Origin: an uncultured Oscillospiraceae bacterium | GTDB taxonomy: Bacteria > Bacillota > Clostridia > Oscillospirales > Ruminococcaceae | DNA: 58,301 nucleotides | Direction: 5' to 3' | Assembly (NCBI GenBank): GCA_949291395.1 | Contig: CASEVW010000158.1 | Span: 1-58,301 of the forward strand | Shown here: positions 7,262-14,647 of the stretch, one piece after another | Layout of the letters: every line of letters starts with the position of its first letter | How positions within the stretch are numbered: the stretch's first letter is position 1 | The notes under the pieces: model-generated | The model's database searches: none | Told to the model about the DNA's origin: nothing | The model's input: only the letters and a program-made list of their open reading frames with translations | Position numbers and translations under genes: made by a program

Positions 7262-7578
7262 TGGCCGGGCTGGCCGGCTGGAAAATGAGTTTGCGGGAAT
7301 GGTACCCGCAATTTGCAACAATAGATGACGTGCCGCCCGCCGCCTGCGGGGATGTGGCCAACGCACTGGAAAAGGAAGTGCTGGCCCTGCAGGTGATGGG
7401 ACCGGGCGCGGCCCGGGGCATCACCCTGGAGGACAAGCTGGCCCTGTATGAGCGGGCGCTGGACGAGATCCGGGTGCGCTGGCGGGGCGAGACCAAAAGG
7501 CCGGTGACCTGGGCTGCCTTTAAAGGCATGGTGGCCAGCGAGGTGAACCGGGCGGCACACGAGGAGGAAGAAACTTGA
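7153..7578 (+). CDS. Hypothetical protein, 141 aa
   Basis: All-helical prediction, rich in Ala/Glu/Arg; motifs such as DDVPPAACGDVANALEKE and TLEDKLALYERALDE are visible. No domain recognised. Four-base overlap with the next gene. Confidence 0.6.
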   Translation: MEKAWETINAAMPDEVFNQAAHRRAAARRIQAALEVMAGLAGWKMSLREWYPQFATIDDVPPAACGDVANALEKEVLALQVMGPGAARGITLEDKLALYERALDEIRVRWRGETKRPVTWAAFKGMVASEVNRAAHEEEET

Positions 7579-7847
7579 AAAGCATTTATGAGGCGCTGGC
7601 AGATATGCCGGCGGAAGAGCGGACGGCCTTTGTGGGCAGCAAATGCATCGGCGTGATGCGCCTGGAAAAGCTGGGTGTGCGCCGGGCGGCGAAGCTGGAA
7701 GCGCTGTGCCCGGCGGCGCTCAGCGAGAAGATCCTGGGGGCACCGGCAAGCTGTGAGGGCCTGAACCGCCCCGGCGGGCGGTGCTCTGCCTGCACCGAGC
7801 GATTTCTGCGGATGGATTGGCCGGAAAGGGGCGAAGCCGATGGATGA
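7575..7847 (+). CDS. Cysteine-containing hypothetical protein, 90 aa
   Basis: TTG start at the stop of the preceding gene. C-terminal Cys cluster (ASCEGLNRPGGRCSACTERF) could bind one zinc ion. It overlaps the next gene by eight bases. No named family. Confidence 0.55.
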   Translation: MKSIYEALADMPAEERTAFVGSKCIGVMRLEKLGVRRAAKLEALCPAALSEKILGAPASCEGLNRPGGRCSACTERFLRMDWPERGEADG

Positions 7848-8136
7848 CAACGAGCTGCTTGAAATGGCAGAAGAGCTGGACACCGGCGACACCCTGTTGA
7901 ATATCGCCCGGCGGCACAACTTGAAGATCTGCGAAGTGAAAGAGATCCTGCAGGACGAGGAAGCAGCCCACCGGTACTACGACGAAAAGCGGAAGCTGAT
8001 CCGCAAGCTGAGACAGCAGTGCGGCGTGGAGCTGCCCGGCGTCTGCCGGGTGGCGCACTGCGAATGGCGCAACAAGCTGGACAACGGCTGCCGCTGGCCC
8101 AGCTGTTTTAAAGAAGTGTTGAGAAAGAAGGGTTGA
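7840..8136 (+). CDS. Helix-turn-helix-like, cysteine-containing protein, 98 aa
   Basis: The N-terminal half (DTLLNIARRHNLKICEVKEIL) looks like a small helix-turn-helix; the C-terminal half has four Cys (CGVELPGVC, CEWRNKLDNGC, then WPSC) that could bind zinc. A DNA-binding role is plausible but unproven. Confidence 0.55.
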   Translation: MDDNELLEMAEELDTGDTLLNIARRHNLKICEVKEILQDEEAAHRYYDEKRKLIRKLRQQCGVELPGVCRVAHCEWRNKLDNGCRWPSCFKEVLRKKG

Positions 8137-8138
8137 TT

Positions 8139-9107
8139 GTGAAAAAGTTTGAACTTACCAGTGAATCTATTGAGTATTACAACGGAAGAAAGCTGTTCCG
8201 CATCAGAGCGCTTAAGGAATTTGGAAATGTAAAACCTGGTGATTTGGGCGGATTCGTGGAGAAAGAATCCAATCTCAGCCAGGAAGGAAAGGCCTGGGTG
8301 GCCGGCGATGCCCTGGTTTCCGGCAATGCCGAGGTATCCGGCAACGCCAGGATCCTCGAAAATGCCAAAGTATTCGGCAATGCCCAGGTCTCCGGCGATG
8401 CCGAGATACGCGGCAATGCCATGATATACCAAGGTGCCTGGGTACGCGGCTTAACCTATGTATCCGAAAATGCCAGCATCTACGGGAATGCCGAAGTCTA
8501 CTGTTATGCCGAGGTAACCGGTAATGCAAAGATATACGATTGTGCAAAGGTATATGACGATGCCCAGGTCTCCGGCTACGCCCAGGTCTGCGGAAATGCA
8601 GAGGTATATGACGATGCCCAGGTCTCCGGCGACGCAATGGTATGCGGCAATGCAGAGGTATGCAGCGATTCTAAGATCTCCAACGATTTCGATTACGCCT
8701 GTGTAAAAGGATTCGGCAGATATGGCCGTAACACAACGTTTTCCCGGACGAAAGACGGCGGGATTTTGGTAGTTTGTGGGTGCTTTCGCGGAACCCTTGA
8801 AGAGTTCCGGGAGCGGGTCAAGGAGACCCATGGGAAAAGCAAACAGGCAAAAGAATATTTGATGATCGCGGACCTTATGGAAATGCACTTTGAAAAAAAC
8901 CCTGGCACGCCTGTGAGACTTGCGGCTACTGGGACCGGTTTTCCGGTGTATGCTGCAACGACGGCAGTTACTTTAAGGACGGCTTTACGGAAAACGGCTG
9001 CCGATACTGGGAAGCAAAGGAGAACAAAAACAAATGACTGTAAAATGTTTGATCGACCGGCTGAAAACATTCCCACCGGAGGCGAATGTGGAGATCATCA
9101 CCGGTAG
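8139..9107 (+). CDS. Left-handed beta-helix repeat protein with slippery site near its 3' end
   Basis: GTG at 8139 is favoured (MKKFELTSESIEYYNGRKLF is the family's usual beginning); a TTG lies two codons upstream. Residues ~45-185 are hexapeptide-like repeats (GNAEVS, GNARIL, YDDAQV) of a left-handed beta helix, a recurrent phage family of unknown role. A globular part follows to about residue 250. At 8894-8900 the frame meets A AAA AAC in slippery phase. The zero-frame tail beyond it looks like noise and overlaps two other coding frames. The -1 frame encodes a normal Cys-rich domain ending at 9037. The functional product is therefore probably the -1 fusion of about 299 aa. Confidence 0.75.
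   Translation: MKKFELTSESIEYYNGRKLFRIRALKEFGNVKPGDLGGFVEKESNLSQEGKAWVAGDALVSGNAEVSGNARILENAKVFGNAQVSGDAEIRGNAMIYQGAWVRGLTYVSENASIYGNAEVYCYAEVTGNAKIYDCAKVYDDAQVSGYAQVCGNAEVYDDAQVSGDAMVCGNAEVCSDSKISNDFDYACVKGFGRYGRNTTFSRTKDGGILVVCGCFRGTLEEFRERVKETHGKSKQAKEYLMIADLMEMHFEKNPGTPVRLAATGTGFPVYAATTAVTLRTALRKTAADTGKQRRTKTNDCKMFDRPAENIPTGGECGDHHR
8897..9037 (+). CDS. -1 frame extension: Cys-rich domain
   Basis: 46 codons with CETCGYWDRFSGVCC and ENGCRYWE, a compact zinc-type domain common in small phage proteins. The -1 frame has a TGA just before the A tract (8891-8893) and no start codon between it and the first Cys, so this domain can only be made by frameshift from the beta-helix gene, or the locus carries an indel. 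Its stop overlaps the next start. Confidence 0.55.
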   Translation, partial: KPWHACETCGYWDRFSGVCCNDGSYFKDGFTENGCRYWEAKENKNK

Positions 9108-9201
9108 CGACCTGGATTATAACTGGCAAATTGGCCGTGTTGGTGTATTGTACGATGATGCGCCCACGGTTGTAATTATCACGGAGGACCAGGGGCGATG
9201 A
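9034..9201 (+). CDS. Conserved small phage protein, 55 aa
   Basis: ATG overlaps the TGA of the Cys-rich domain; GCAAAGGAGAA lies upstream. The sequence (TVKCLIDRLKTFPPEANVEI, GSDLDYNW, VVIITEDQ) matches a small family seen widely in phage early regions; function unknown. Four-base overlap with the next gene. Confidence 0.65.
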   Translation: MTVKCLIDRLKTFPPEANVEIITGSDLDYNWQIGRVGVLYDDAPTVVIITEDQGR

Positions 9202-9602
9202 CCGAACTTGAACGCCGTGCCCTGCTGGGAGATCGGCAGGCGCAAGTTGAATGTACCAGGGCGGGGATTGTGCTGCCGTGCCCAATGTGCAGCAAAAAAA
9301 TGCGAGAGCACAGAACAACAAATTGGCTTGCGAAACGGGATGAACCGATAGATCGAATTTTGGTTGAACATCCACCGAGAACAGGGTGCCATTGGGATAA
9401 CTGGTGTTTTGTAAAAGAAAAGGATTTGGGCTCCTGGAACACCCGCCCGGCCCCGCCGGTAGGATGCTGTAGCAAGTGTGAAAACTGGTATAAGGAGCAC
9501 TGCGCAAAGGGGCCCTGCGCCACGGAAGAGACTGACCCAGACTATTATTGCAAGAATTTTACACCGAGGGAGGTGCAAAACCCGTGGAACGAAAAGAACT
9601 GA
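9198..9602 (+). CDS. Lar-like zinc-ribbon protein, 134 aa
   Basis: Contains CPMCSKKM, then GSWNTRPAP, the WNxR-type ending of Lar (restriction alleviation) zinc ribbons, and a second Cys cluster (CCSKCENW, HCAKGPC, YYC). Lar-like proteins protect phage DNA from type I restriction in known cases, but many family members are untested. The spacing between the two Lar halves is longer than usual. Confidence 0.55.
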   Translation: MTELERRALLGDRQAQVECTRAGIVLPCPMCSKKMREHRTTNWLAKRDEPIDRILVEHPPRTGCHWDNWCFVKEKDLGSWNTRPAPPVGCCSKCENWYKEHCAKGPCATEETDPDYYCKNFTPREVQNPWNEKN

Positions 9603-9787
9603 TCCAGGCGCTGAAGCACCTGAAGGTGGAAACGGGCAGCCTGGCCTGCCTGGGTTGTGGATACGAACACAGCTGCAGCACCAAAGGCTGCGCCATCCTC
9701 AGGGAGGCGGCTGATGATCTGGAGGAGATCGAGGCGGCCTTGGATGAGCTGAAGCAGCGCATCAAAGAGCAAAAAACAAAGGAGTGA
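9584..9787 (+). CDS. Cysteine motif and coiled-coil protein, 67 aa
   Basis: GTG at 9584 with GGGAGG about 12 bases upstream is preferred over a TTG at 9548. A Cys group (CLGCGYEHSC, KGC) is followed by a long acidic-basic helix (REAADDLEEIEAALDELKQR), likely a coiled coil. No family recognised. Confidence 0.55.
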   Translation: MERKELIQALKHLKVETGSLACLGCGYEHSCSTKGCAILREAADDLEEIEAALDELKQRIKEQKTKE

Positions 9788-10032
9788 TGGCCGGGATGAC
9801 TGAGCGCAAAAACCTGCGGCGGGTGTCGGTGCTGGTGACGGCGCAAACGCTCTATCACCTAAAAAACGCCGCCGGCGGCGCTGATCCCCGGCGGGTGGGC
9901 CGGGAGATCGACCGGCTGGTGATCGAAAAACGAAGGAGAAAAGAATGGAGATCAATGCAGGATGCTGCCGGATCTGCGGCAGGCCGGTGCCCGGCAAAAA
10001 ATGGTACTGCAAAAGCTGCCGGGAAAAGATGA
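9787..10032 (+). CDS. Small basic protein, possibly ribbon-helix-helix
   Basis: About 81 aa; the start could also be ATG 9799 (MTERKNLRRVSVLVTAQTLY). The beginning resembles the strand-helix-helix of small DNA-binding proteins. The last ~30 residues overlap the next gene in another frame. Weakly supported. Confidence 0.45.
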   Translation: MAGMTERKNLRRVSVLVTAQTLYHLKNAAGGADPRRVGREIDRLVIEKRRRKEWRSMQDAAGSAAGRCPAKNGTAKAAGKR

Positions 10033-10439
10033 AGGAAAAGCGGCAGCAAGAAAAAAAGGCCGAGGAAGTGGTGCTTGTGTGCAAAAAGTGCCGGAAGATG
10101 TTTGTGGGCAGCGTCCGGCCCGACCGGCACCCGGCGGATTATTGCCCAGCCTGCCGGAAGGCCTTGTATGCGGACCCGAACGACAACGGCTTCCGGCAGG
10201 CCGTGGGCAGAACGAAAAGCGGCCGCAAGCACCGAGAGCCGAAAGACCGGGACAGTATCAACCACGTTGTGTGGGAGATCGAGATCATCAACCAGCAGCG
10301 GCGGGCCGCCGGCGGGCAAACCCTCACATACGGGACATACGTCCCCCAGAGGGAGAAGCTGGCAAAGGAATACCAGGAGGCCCGGCGGCTGGCGGGCTTT
10401 GGGCCGGAACCGGAACATCACAGCAAACGAAAAAAATAA
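9945..10439 (+). CDS. Zinc-ribbon protein, 164 aa
   Basis: Good AAGGAG site before ATG. Two zinc ribbons are visible: CCRICGRPVPGKKWYCKSC and CKKCRKMF with CPAC behind. The C-terminal half is basic and helical. Likely nucleic-acid binding; directly precedes the replication initiator in the early operon. Confidence 0.65.
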   Translation: MEINAGCCRICGRPVPGKKWYCKSCREKMKEKRQQEKKAEEVVLVCKKCRKMFVGSVRPDRHPADYCPACRKALYADPNDNGFRQAVGRTKSGRKHREPKDRDSINHVVWEIEIINQQRRAAGGQTLTYGTYVPQREKLAKEYQEARRLAGFGPEPEHHSKRKK

Positions 10440-10620
10440 TCTGACGCCGGGAGCCTGGAAGGGCTTCCGGCGCTGTTATCGCGGCGGCCAGGCCGAGAGC
10501 CCCGGGGCAGCACCGGGGGCCGCGCCTTACATTATATAAAGCAAAAAAAAGCAAAGGGGCAGCGGCCCCTTTTGGGCCTTGTTTCGCCTATTAACTTACC
10601 GACATGAGGAGTGGAAAAAA
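10440..10620 (+). other. Intergenic stretch before the Rep gene
   Basis: Two GC hairpins: GCCGGGAGCC / GGCTTCCGGC (about 10446-10475) and AAAGGGGC / GCCCCTTT (about 10551-10572). There is no good T-run and no gene. A TATATAAAG near 10532 could be a -10 region without a clear -35. Confidence 0.45.
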
Positions 10621-11403
10621 ATGCCGTACCGGGAAAAAAAGATCTACTCTGGGGCAATGCTGGAGATCGAACGGGTGCACTGTACCCACAGCGGGCGGGT
10701 GATCGGGCGGAAGAGCCGGGGCCTTGCCACCGGGAAAGCACAGGAGAAGATCAACCTGAAAAATGCACAGCTGAAACTGATCCGGCTGATGTGCGAGAAT
10801 TTTACCCGGGGGGACCTGTACATTACGCTGACCTATGAGCAGCTAACAGACAAGGCGACCCAGAAGCGGCAGCATGAGAAATTTATGCGGGGGCTGCGGG
10901 CCCTGTGCAAAAAACGGGGCGGCGGTGACCTGCGGTACATATGCGTGCGGGAGGACCGGGGCGTGCGGCCGCACTACCACCTGGTGTGCGGGAAGTTCGG
11001 CCTGGACGTGGAGGCGCTGGCGGCTCTGTGGCCCTATGGCCGGGTGAGCGTGGGAACCCTGGACGGCAACCCGGACTATGGCTGGCTGGCTCGGTATCTG
11101 TCAAAACAGGAGAGCCGGGGGCAAAATGAAAAGCGGTGGAGCCAGTCCCGAAATCTGCGCAAGCCATACGAGGCCCCGCCGAAGATCCTGAAACGCAAGA
11201 GCCTGGCCCGGGCGCCCAAGGCACCGAAGGGCTACTATGTGTTGAGCTATTACCACAACGCCACGGCGGCGGGCTACGAATGGCAGTACATGATCTGCAT
11301 CCGGCTGGACCGGAAGCAGGAACTGCCGCTGGACATCCAGATGCAGCTGGAGGAAAACGGAATCTGGACGGCGTACCAGGATGCCATGGCGCAGTCCGTG
11401 TAA
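10621..11403 (+). CDS. HUH endonuclease replication initiator (Rep)
   Basis: 260 aa from ATG 10621 (GAGGAG upstream; an in-frame ATG at 10579 has none). Motif II is RPHYHLV, the His-x-His metal site, and motif III is YLSKQ, giving the YxxK catalytic tyrosine. This is the rolling-circle initiator fold of plasmid and phage Rep/G2P-type proteins: it nicks one strand at the origin and stays bound to the 5' end. No polymerase, helicase or primase is seen in the prophage, so it probably recruits host replication enzymes. It is the last gene of the rightward early operon. Confidence 0.85.
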   Translation: MPYREKKIYSGAMLEIERVHCTHSGRVIGRKSRGLATGKAQEKINLKNAQLKLIRLMCENFTRGDLYITLTYEQLTDKATQKRQHEKFMRGLRALCKKRGGGDLRYICVREDRGVRPHYHLVCGKFGLDVEALAALWPYGRVSVGTLDGNPDYGWLARYLSKQESRGQNEKRWSQSRNLRKPYEAPPKILKRKSLARAPKAPKGYYVLSYYHNATAAGYEWQYMICIRLDRKQELPLDIQMQLEENGIWTAYQDAMAQSV

Positions 11404-11427
11404 CACTGTGCCTGATATATGCAGCAA

Positions 11428-11457
11428 AAAGCCCCCCGGCGGATGCCGGAGGGCTTT
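11428..11457 (-). terminator. Terminator between converging early operons
   Basis: Stem AAAGCCCCCCGGC / GCCGGAGGGCTTT with one mismatch and a 4-nt loop. On the minus strand it is followed by five T, so it mainly ends the leftward operon; it may also stop the rightward one. Confidence 0.7.
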
Positions 11458-11491
11458 AGGTGCTGCCTGTTTTATGCCACTATGCGCAAAA

Positions 11492-12214
11492 TCAGGTTTT
11501 TTCAATTTTTTCTTTTGCGGCTTGCGCCTCTTCCACCGTGGCAAACAGGCCGATGTATTTGCCGTGGATCTTAAGCTGCCATTTCTGGGTTTTCTTGTGC
11601 CAGGTGATCCCCGGCACCCCAGAACTGTTTGTGTGCTCCATCTTGCTTATGATTCGTGCCGGGGCGGCCCGTCCCCGCCTGACATCCACTGCTGCCCGGA
11701 TACGCCTCTTTTGTTCTGCTGCGCACTCGGGACTACAGGTGACCGTGGTCACTGGGGACGAAAACGGCTTACCACACACGGCACAGACCCTGCGGTCCTT
11801 GCGCATTTCGGCCTTATAGGCGTTCAACTCTTCGGCGTGCTGACGGTTGTATTCACGACTATATTTGCGGGTGTTTTCTGCCCACATGGTTTTCCGGCAA
11901 TCCGGGCAATACCGTTGGCGGGCGCTGTTGACGGTATAGGGTTTGCCGCAGTTTTCGCACAGGTCAGTTGAGCCGATGGGGCGGGCCGTGCCATTTTTTC
12001 GGTGTCGCCTGTCGGCTTCCCGGCGGGCAATGATGCGGCACTCTGGGCAGTATTTGCTGCGCGGGTATCCGTCAAATTCCTTTCCGCACATGGCGCAGAC
12101 CTTGCGCCGGATCACATTCCGGCAGGATTCAGCGGCGCAGTCTGGGCAATACCAGCTGTCTTCTTTCTTCTCCATATAGATCTTGCCGCACTTTTTACAG
12201 ATGTGCTGCCGCAT
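11492..12214 (-). CDS. Multiple zinc-ribbon protein with C-terminal AP2-like domain
   Basis: 240 aa. Four to five Cys knuckles in a row (CKKCGK, CPDCA, CAMCGKEF, CPEC, CENCGKPY, CPDC, CAVCGKPF) cover residues 5-165. The last ~45 residues (GVPGITWHKKTQKWQLKI, then GLFATVEEAQAAK) match the AP2/ERF DNA-binding fold found beside HNH nucleases and phage integrases. No nuclease motif is visible. Likely a sequence-specific DNA-binding protein; last gene of the leftward operon. Confidence 0.75.
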   Translation of the reverse strand: MRQHICKKCGKIYMEKKEDSWYCPDCAAESCRNVIRRKVCAMCGKEFDGYPRSKYCPECRIIARREADRRHRKNGTARPIGSTDLCENCGKPYTVNSARQRYCPDCRKTMWAENTRKYSREYNRQHAEELNAYKAEMRKDRRVCAVCGKPFSSPVTTVTCSPECAAEQKRRIRAAVDVRRGRAAPARIISKMEHTNSSGVPGITWHKKTQKWQLKIHGKYIGLFATVEEAQAAKEKIEKT

Positions 12215-12218
12215 GGCA

Positions 12219-12689
12219 TCACACCCCCAGGATCTCTTTTGCCTTCGCCGTCATCTCGGCGGAGGCGGTTCGAGTGCCGTTTTCAACGGCACTCACAAAC
12301 GCCTGTGTAACGCCCAGCTTTTCCGCCAGCTGGGCCTGAGACAGGCCCTGGGACTTCCTGGCGGCGGTGATCTCGCCCCAGGAGTTGAGGGGCTGACCGT
12401 TCAGCGCGGCATAATAGCCGCGCTGCCAGCTGCCCTGCAGCTCCACAGGCTGGACCCGGTGGGCCGCTTCCTCGTCCAGCTCGGTGATCTGGGCAAAGGC
12501 GGCCGCCAGCTTGCGGTCCAGGTCAGGGGTGACCTTGTGCTTTGCGTGGGCGTTGCTGATGACCCGGGCGGTCTCTGTTGTGGGGTACATACAGCACCGC
12601 TCGAAATCGTTGGCGGTGGCTACATCGGGAGCGGCCTGCTTGATGAGGCCGAAGATATAGCCATATACAAACATTGTGGTATGGGTCAT
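12219..12689 (-). CDS. XRE-type helix-turn-helix protein, 156 aa
   Basis: The C-terminal 55 residues hold a clear HTH_3 (LSQAQLAEKLGVTQAFVSAV). The N-terminal ~95 residues have no recognised fold. The reversed order (unknown part first) resembles antitoxin- or repressor-type regulators. Overlaps the upstream gene by four bases. Confidence 0.75.
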   Translation of the reverse strand: MTHTTMFVYGYIFGLIKQAAPDVATANDFERCCMYPTTETARVISNAHAKHKVTPDLDRKLAAAFAQITELDEEAAHRVQPVELQGSWQRGYYAALNGQPLNSWGEITAARKSQGLSQAQLAEKLGVTQAFVSAVENGTRTASAEMTAKAKEILGV

Positions 12690-13024
12690 AATTCATTCTC
12701 CTTTTTCTCTTTCTTTTTCGCCCTGCACTTGCGGATGCGCAGGGCATTAATTGTGGGGTAATCCGCATTTTGCATCCCCCTTGTGTAAGGGGTATATGTG
12801 TTTACGGCTTTTTTGCTGATTCCCAGCTTATCAGCGATTTGATCTTCTGTTAGCCCCTCTGCCGCCAATCTGGCGATTTCTTCCGATCTCGGAGATTTAT
12901 ACAGCCCGGCGGTGATCAGGATCTTTTTCACTTTTTCAGGGCTGCAGTTCATCCTGGCGGCGGTCTGTTTCAGTGACAAGCCCTGGCCGTGCAGGGCGAT
13001 CACGGACTTCACTAAAGTGTCCAT
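12686..13024 (-). CDS. Putative helix-turn-helix regulator, 112 aa
   Basis: Two HTH-like segments: LSLKQTAARMNCSPEKVKKI and LTEDQIADKLGISKKAVNTY. The second resembles sigma-factor region 4 or GerE-like folds. The C-terminus is very basic (KKKEKKE). Probably a DNA-binding regulator of the phage middle region; translationally coupled to the next gene. Confidence 0.7.
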   Translation of the reverse strand: MDTLVKSVIALHGQGLSLKQTAARMNCSPEKVKKILITAGLYKSPRSEEIARLAAEGLTEDQIADKLGISKKAVNTYTPYTRGMQNADYPTINALRIRKCRAKKKEKKENEL

Positions 13025-13093
13025 ATATTATCACCTCTCGTTCGCCCACCAGGACATCCATTCATGGCGCCCCGGTGGGGGATGGTAACAAAA

Positions 13094-13516
13094 TCAAATC
13101 GCCCAGTCAGCAGTCCGTATCAGTTCCTGTTCCCCGGGGTGCTGCTTGTTCCAGATCTGGGCCAAGTCGCTGGCGCTCCATTTCTGCCCATACAGGTACA
13201 TACCCGCATCCGGGTTGACGCTGATCATCCCATTCAGCATGGCTTTCACCTCATCGCGGGACATGGCCTTCAAACGGCCCTCGACGATTGCCGTTTTAAG
13301 TGAGGCCTCGGTTTGCAATACCGCAGCGCGGATCTCTTCCGCGCTGTCTTCGGTCCTTTTCCGGAAGACGTCTTCCAGCCAGTCCTCTGTGCTGATAAAA
13401 GACTCTCCGGCGTCCCACGCTTTCTGCCCTTCGTCCAGGATGGACTGAGCTTTCTTTTCGTCCGCATCAAATGCGGCGATTCGGATTTTTGCGTTTACTT
13501 CTTCGATCAATTTCAT
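13094..13516 (-). CDS. Hypothetical protein, 140 aa
   Basis: ATG at 13516 with AAAAGGAGAA upstream. Helical and acidic, with SRDEVKAMLNGMISVNPDAG and WSASDLAQIWN near the C-terminus. No family recognised. The start lies behind the conserved hairpin module at 13533-13554 and the dyad at 13565-13603. Confidence 0.65.
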   Translation of the reverse strand: MKLIEEVNAKIRIAAFDADEKKAQSILDEGQKAWDAGESFISTEDWLEDVFRKRTEDSAEEIRAAVLQTEASLKTAIVEGRLKAMSRDEVKAMLNGMISVNPDAGMYLYGQKWSASDLAQIWNKQHPGEQELIRTADWAI

Positions 13517-13532
13517 GGTGTTCTCCTTTTCT

Positions 13533-13554
13533 CCCCGCCTTTTGCCCGGCGGGG
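13533..13554 (-). promoter_or_regulatory. Hairpin before ribosome site, copy 1
   Basis: 7-bp stem CCCCGCC / GGCGGGG with an 8-nt loop, 17 bases before the ATG at 13516 and directly followed on the transcript by AGAAAAGGAGAA. Same geometry as the hairpins at 15273 and 15505. Confidence 0.6.
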
Positions 13555-13564
13555 CGGGTGTTGT

Positions 13565-13603
13565 CTTGTTGTATCTAGTTATAATATAACAAAATACAAC
13601 AAG
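13565..13603. promoter_or_regulatory. Palindromic operator/promoter region of the leftward operon
   Basis: Perfect 10-bp inverted repeat CTTGTTGTAT / ATACAACAAG, 19-bp AT-rich spacer. A leftward promoter (TTGTAT, about 16 bp, TAGATA) can be drawn inside it. It probably controls the genes from 13516 down to 11492. Confidence 0.6.
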
Positions 13604-13673
13604 GCGCGCAAGAGGCAAAGTGTACAAAAAAGCCCCGGCAGATGCAGCGTTTTGCCCAGCCGCCGGGGGTGGA

Positions 13674-14558
13674 TCATTTGAGGGCGGCCAGCACCTGGCG
13701 GGCCGCGGCCCGGCCGTTGTCGGTAAGCTGCCGCTGCCAGGCGCCCACGCTGGGGGCCCACCGGAAGCCGGCCATTTTGAGCAGGGCGCGGGTATCGGCG
13801 TCCGGCTTGCCCTCAAAAATCAGCTGCACCCGCATGGTCTCGGGGTCCTCCCGGTAGGTAACGCCGGGGGCCTCTTCCCGCTCCACCGCCGGGGCGGCCT
13901 TGGCGGCCCGCAGCTGTTCCAGGCGCTGGCGGGTGCGCTTGATCTCTGCAAGGCTCAGTTGCAGAGGGTAGCCACTGAACGGGGCTTCTCCGGGGGAACG
14001 GAAGGCGTTGACCTGGTGGGCGATCTCTGGCGTGAGGCCGGGGCAGCCCTCCAGGGTGCCGTGTTTGCGGTAGTAGACATTGGCCGCCTTCATGGTGGCG
14101 TGGGATGCCTCCAGCCGGGCCAGCTTGTCCTCCAGCTTACGGACCGCTTCCGGATCCCCTGCCTGGATGCCGCCGGCTCCGGTGGTGCGGATCTTGTCCA
14201 GGATGCCCTGGATCTCCTGGTATTCCGCCATCAGCTTGTCCTCCCGGGCGTTCTGCCGGGCCTTTTTCCCGGCGGGGAAATTGGCCGGGCCGGCGATCAT
14301 CACTGAGGGACAGCTGGCCGTGTTTCTGTTGCGGGCGTTGATGTTCTCGGCCAGCCGGCTGGAGTAGGTGTCCAGCAGACCGTCGATTTTGGCGGCGGCC
14401 TCCTCTCCCCTGCCCCGCTTGTAGCGCTCGGCCAGGGCGGCAGCCTCGTCCACCATGCGGCGGTATTCCTCCGTGGCGCTGCCCTCCCGGTAGTCGCTCA
14501 TGCTGTAGGCGTTGTTCGCCCGGCGGGCGGTGGCCTCGTCGATCTCGTAGTATTTCAT
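13674..14558 (-). CDS. Conserved mobile-element protein of unknown function, 294 aa
   Basis: ATG at 14558 with AGGAGG seven bases upstream. The beginning MKYYEIDEATARRANNAYSM and the central NRNTASCPSVMIAGPANFP are hallmarks of a protein family found in many Firmicutes phages and conjugative elements; no biochemical role is known to me. The middle is coiled coil; the last 60 residues (AGFRWAPSVGAWQRQLT) resemble a small ssDNA- or replication-associated module. Its upstream region is the GTCAA repeat array. Confidence 0.7.
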   Translation of the reverse strand: MKYYEIDEATARRANNAYSMSDYREGSATEEYRRMVDEAAALAERYKRGRGEEAAAKIDGLLDTYSSRLAENINARNRNTASCPSVMIAGPANFPAGKKARQNAREDKLMAEYQEIQGILDKIRTTGAGGIQAGDPEAVRKLEDKLARLEASHATMKAANVYYRKHGTLEGCPGLTPEIAHQVNAFRSPGEAPFSGYPLQLSLAEIKRTRQRLEQLRAAKAAPAVEREEAPGVTYREDPETMRVQLIFEGKPDADTRALLKMAGFRWAPSVGAWQRQLTDNGRAAARQVLAALK

Positions 14559-14559
14559 A

Positions 14560-14647
14560 GTCAATCCTCCTGTAAGTCAATTAAAGTCAATCAATAAGTC
14601 AATTGACAGGTCAATCGGTCAACTGACTTGTCAATTGATTGGTCAAC
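14560..14647. repeat. GTCAA repeat array (iteron-like)
   Basis: Eight copies of GTCAA (starts at 14560, 14576, 14586, 14598, 14610, 14618, 14630, 14642) in 87 bp, with spacing mostly 10-12 bp. Several are part of small palindromes such as GTCAATTGAC (14598-14607). It lies between two leftward genes and covers the leader of the 294-aa gene. It could be binding sites for a phage regulator or replication initiator. Confidence 0.75.

Noticed and set aside
10440-10580. Terminator before the Rep gene
   Set aside because: Hairpins lack a T-run and Rep seems to belong to the same operon.
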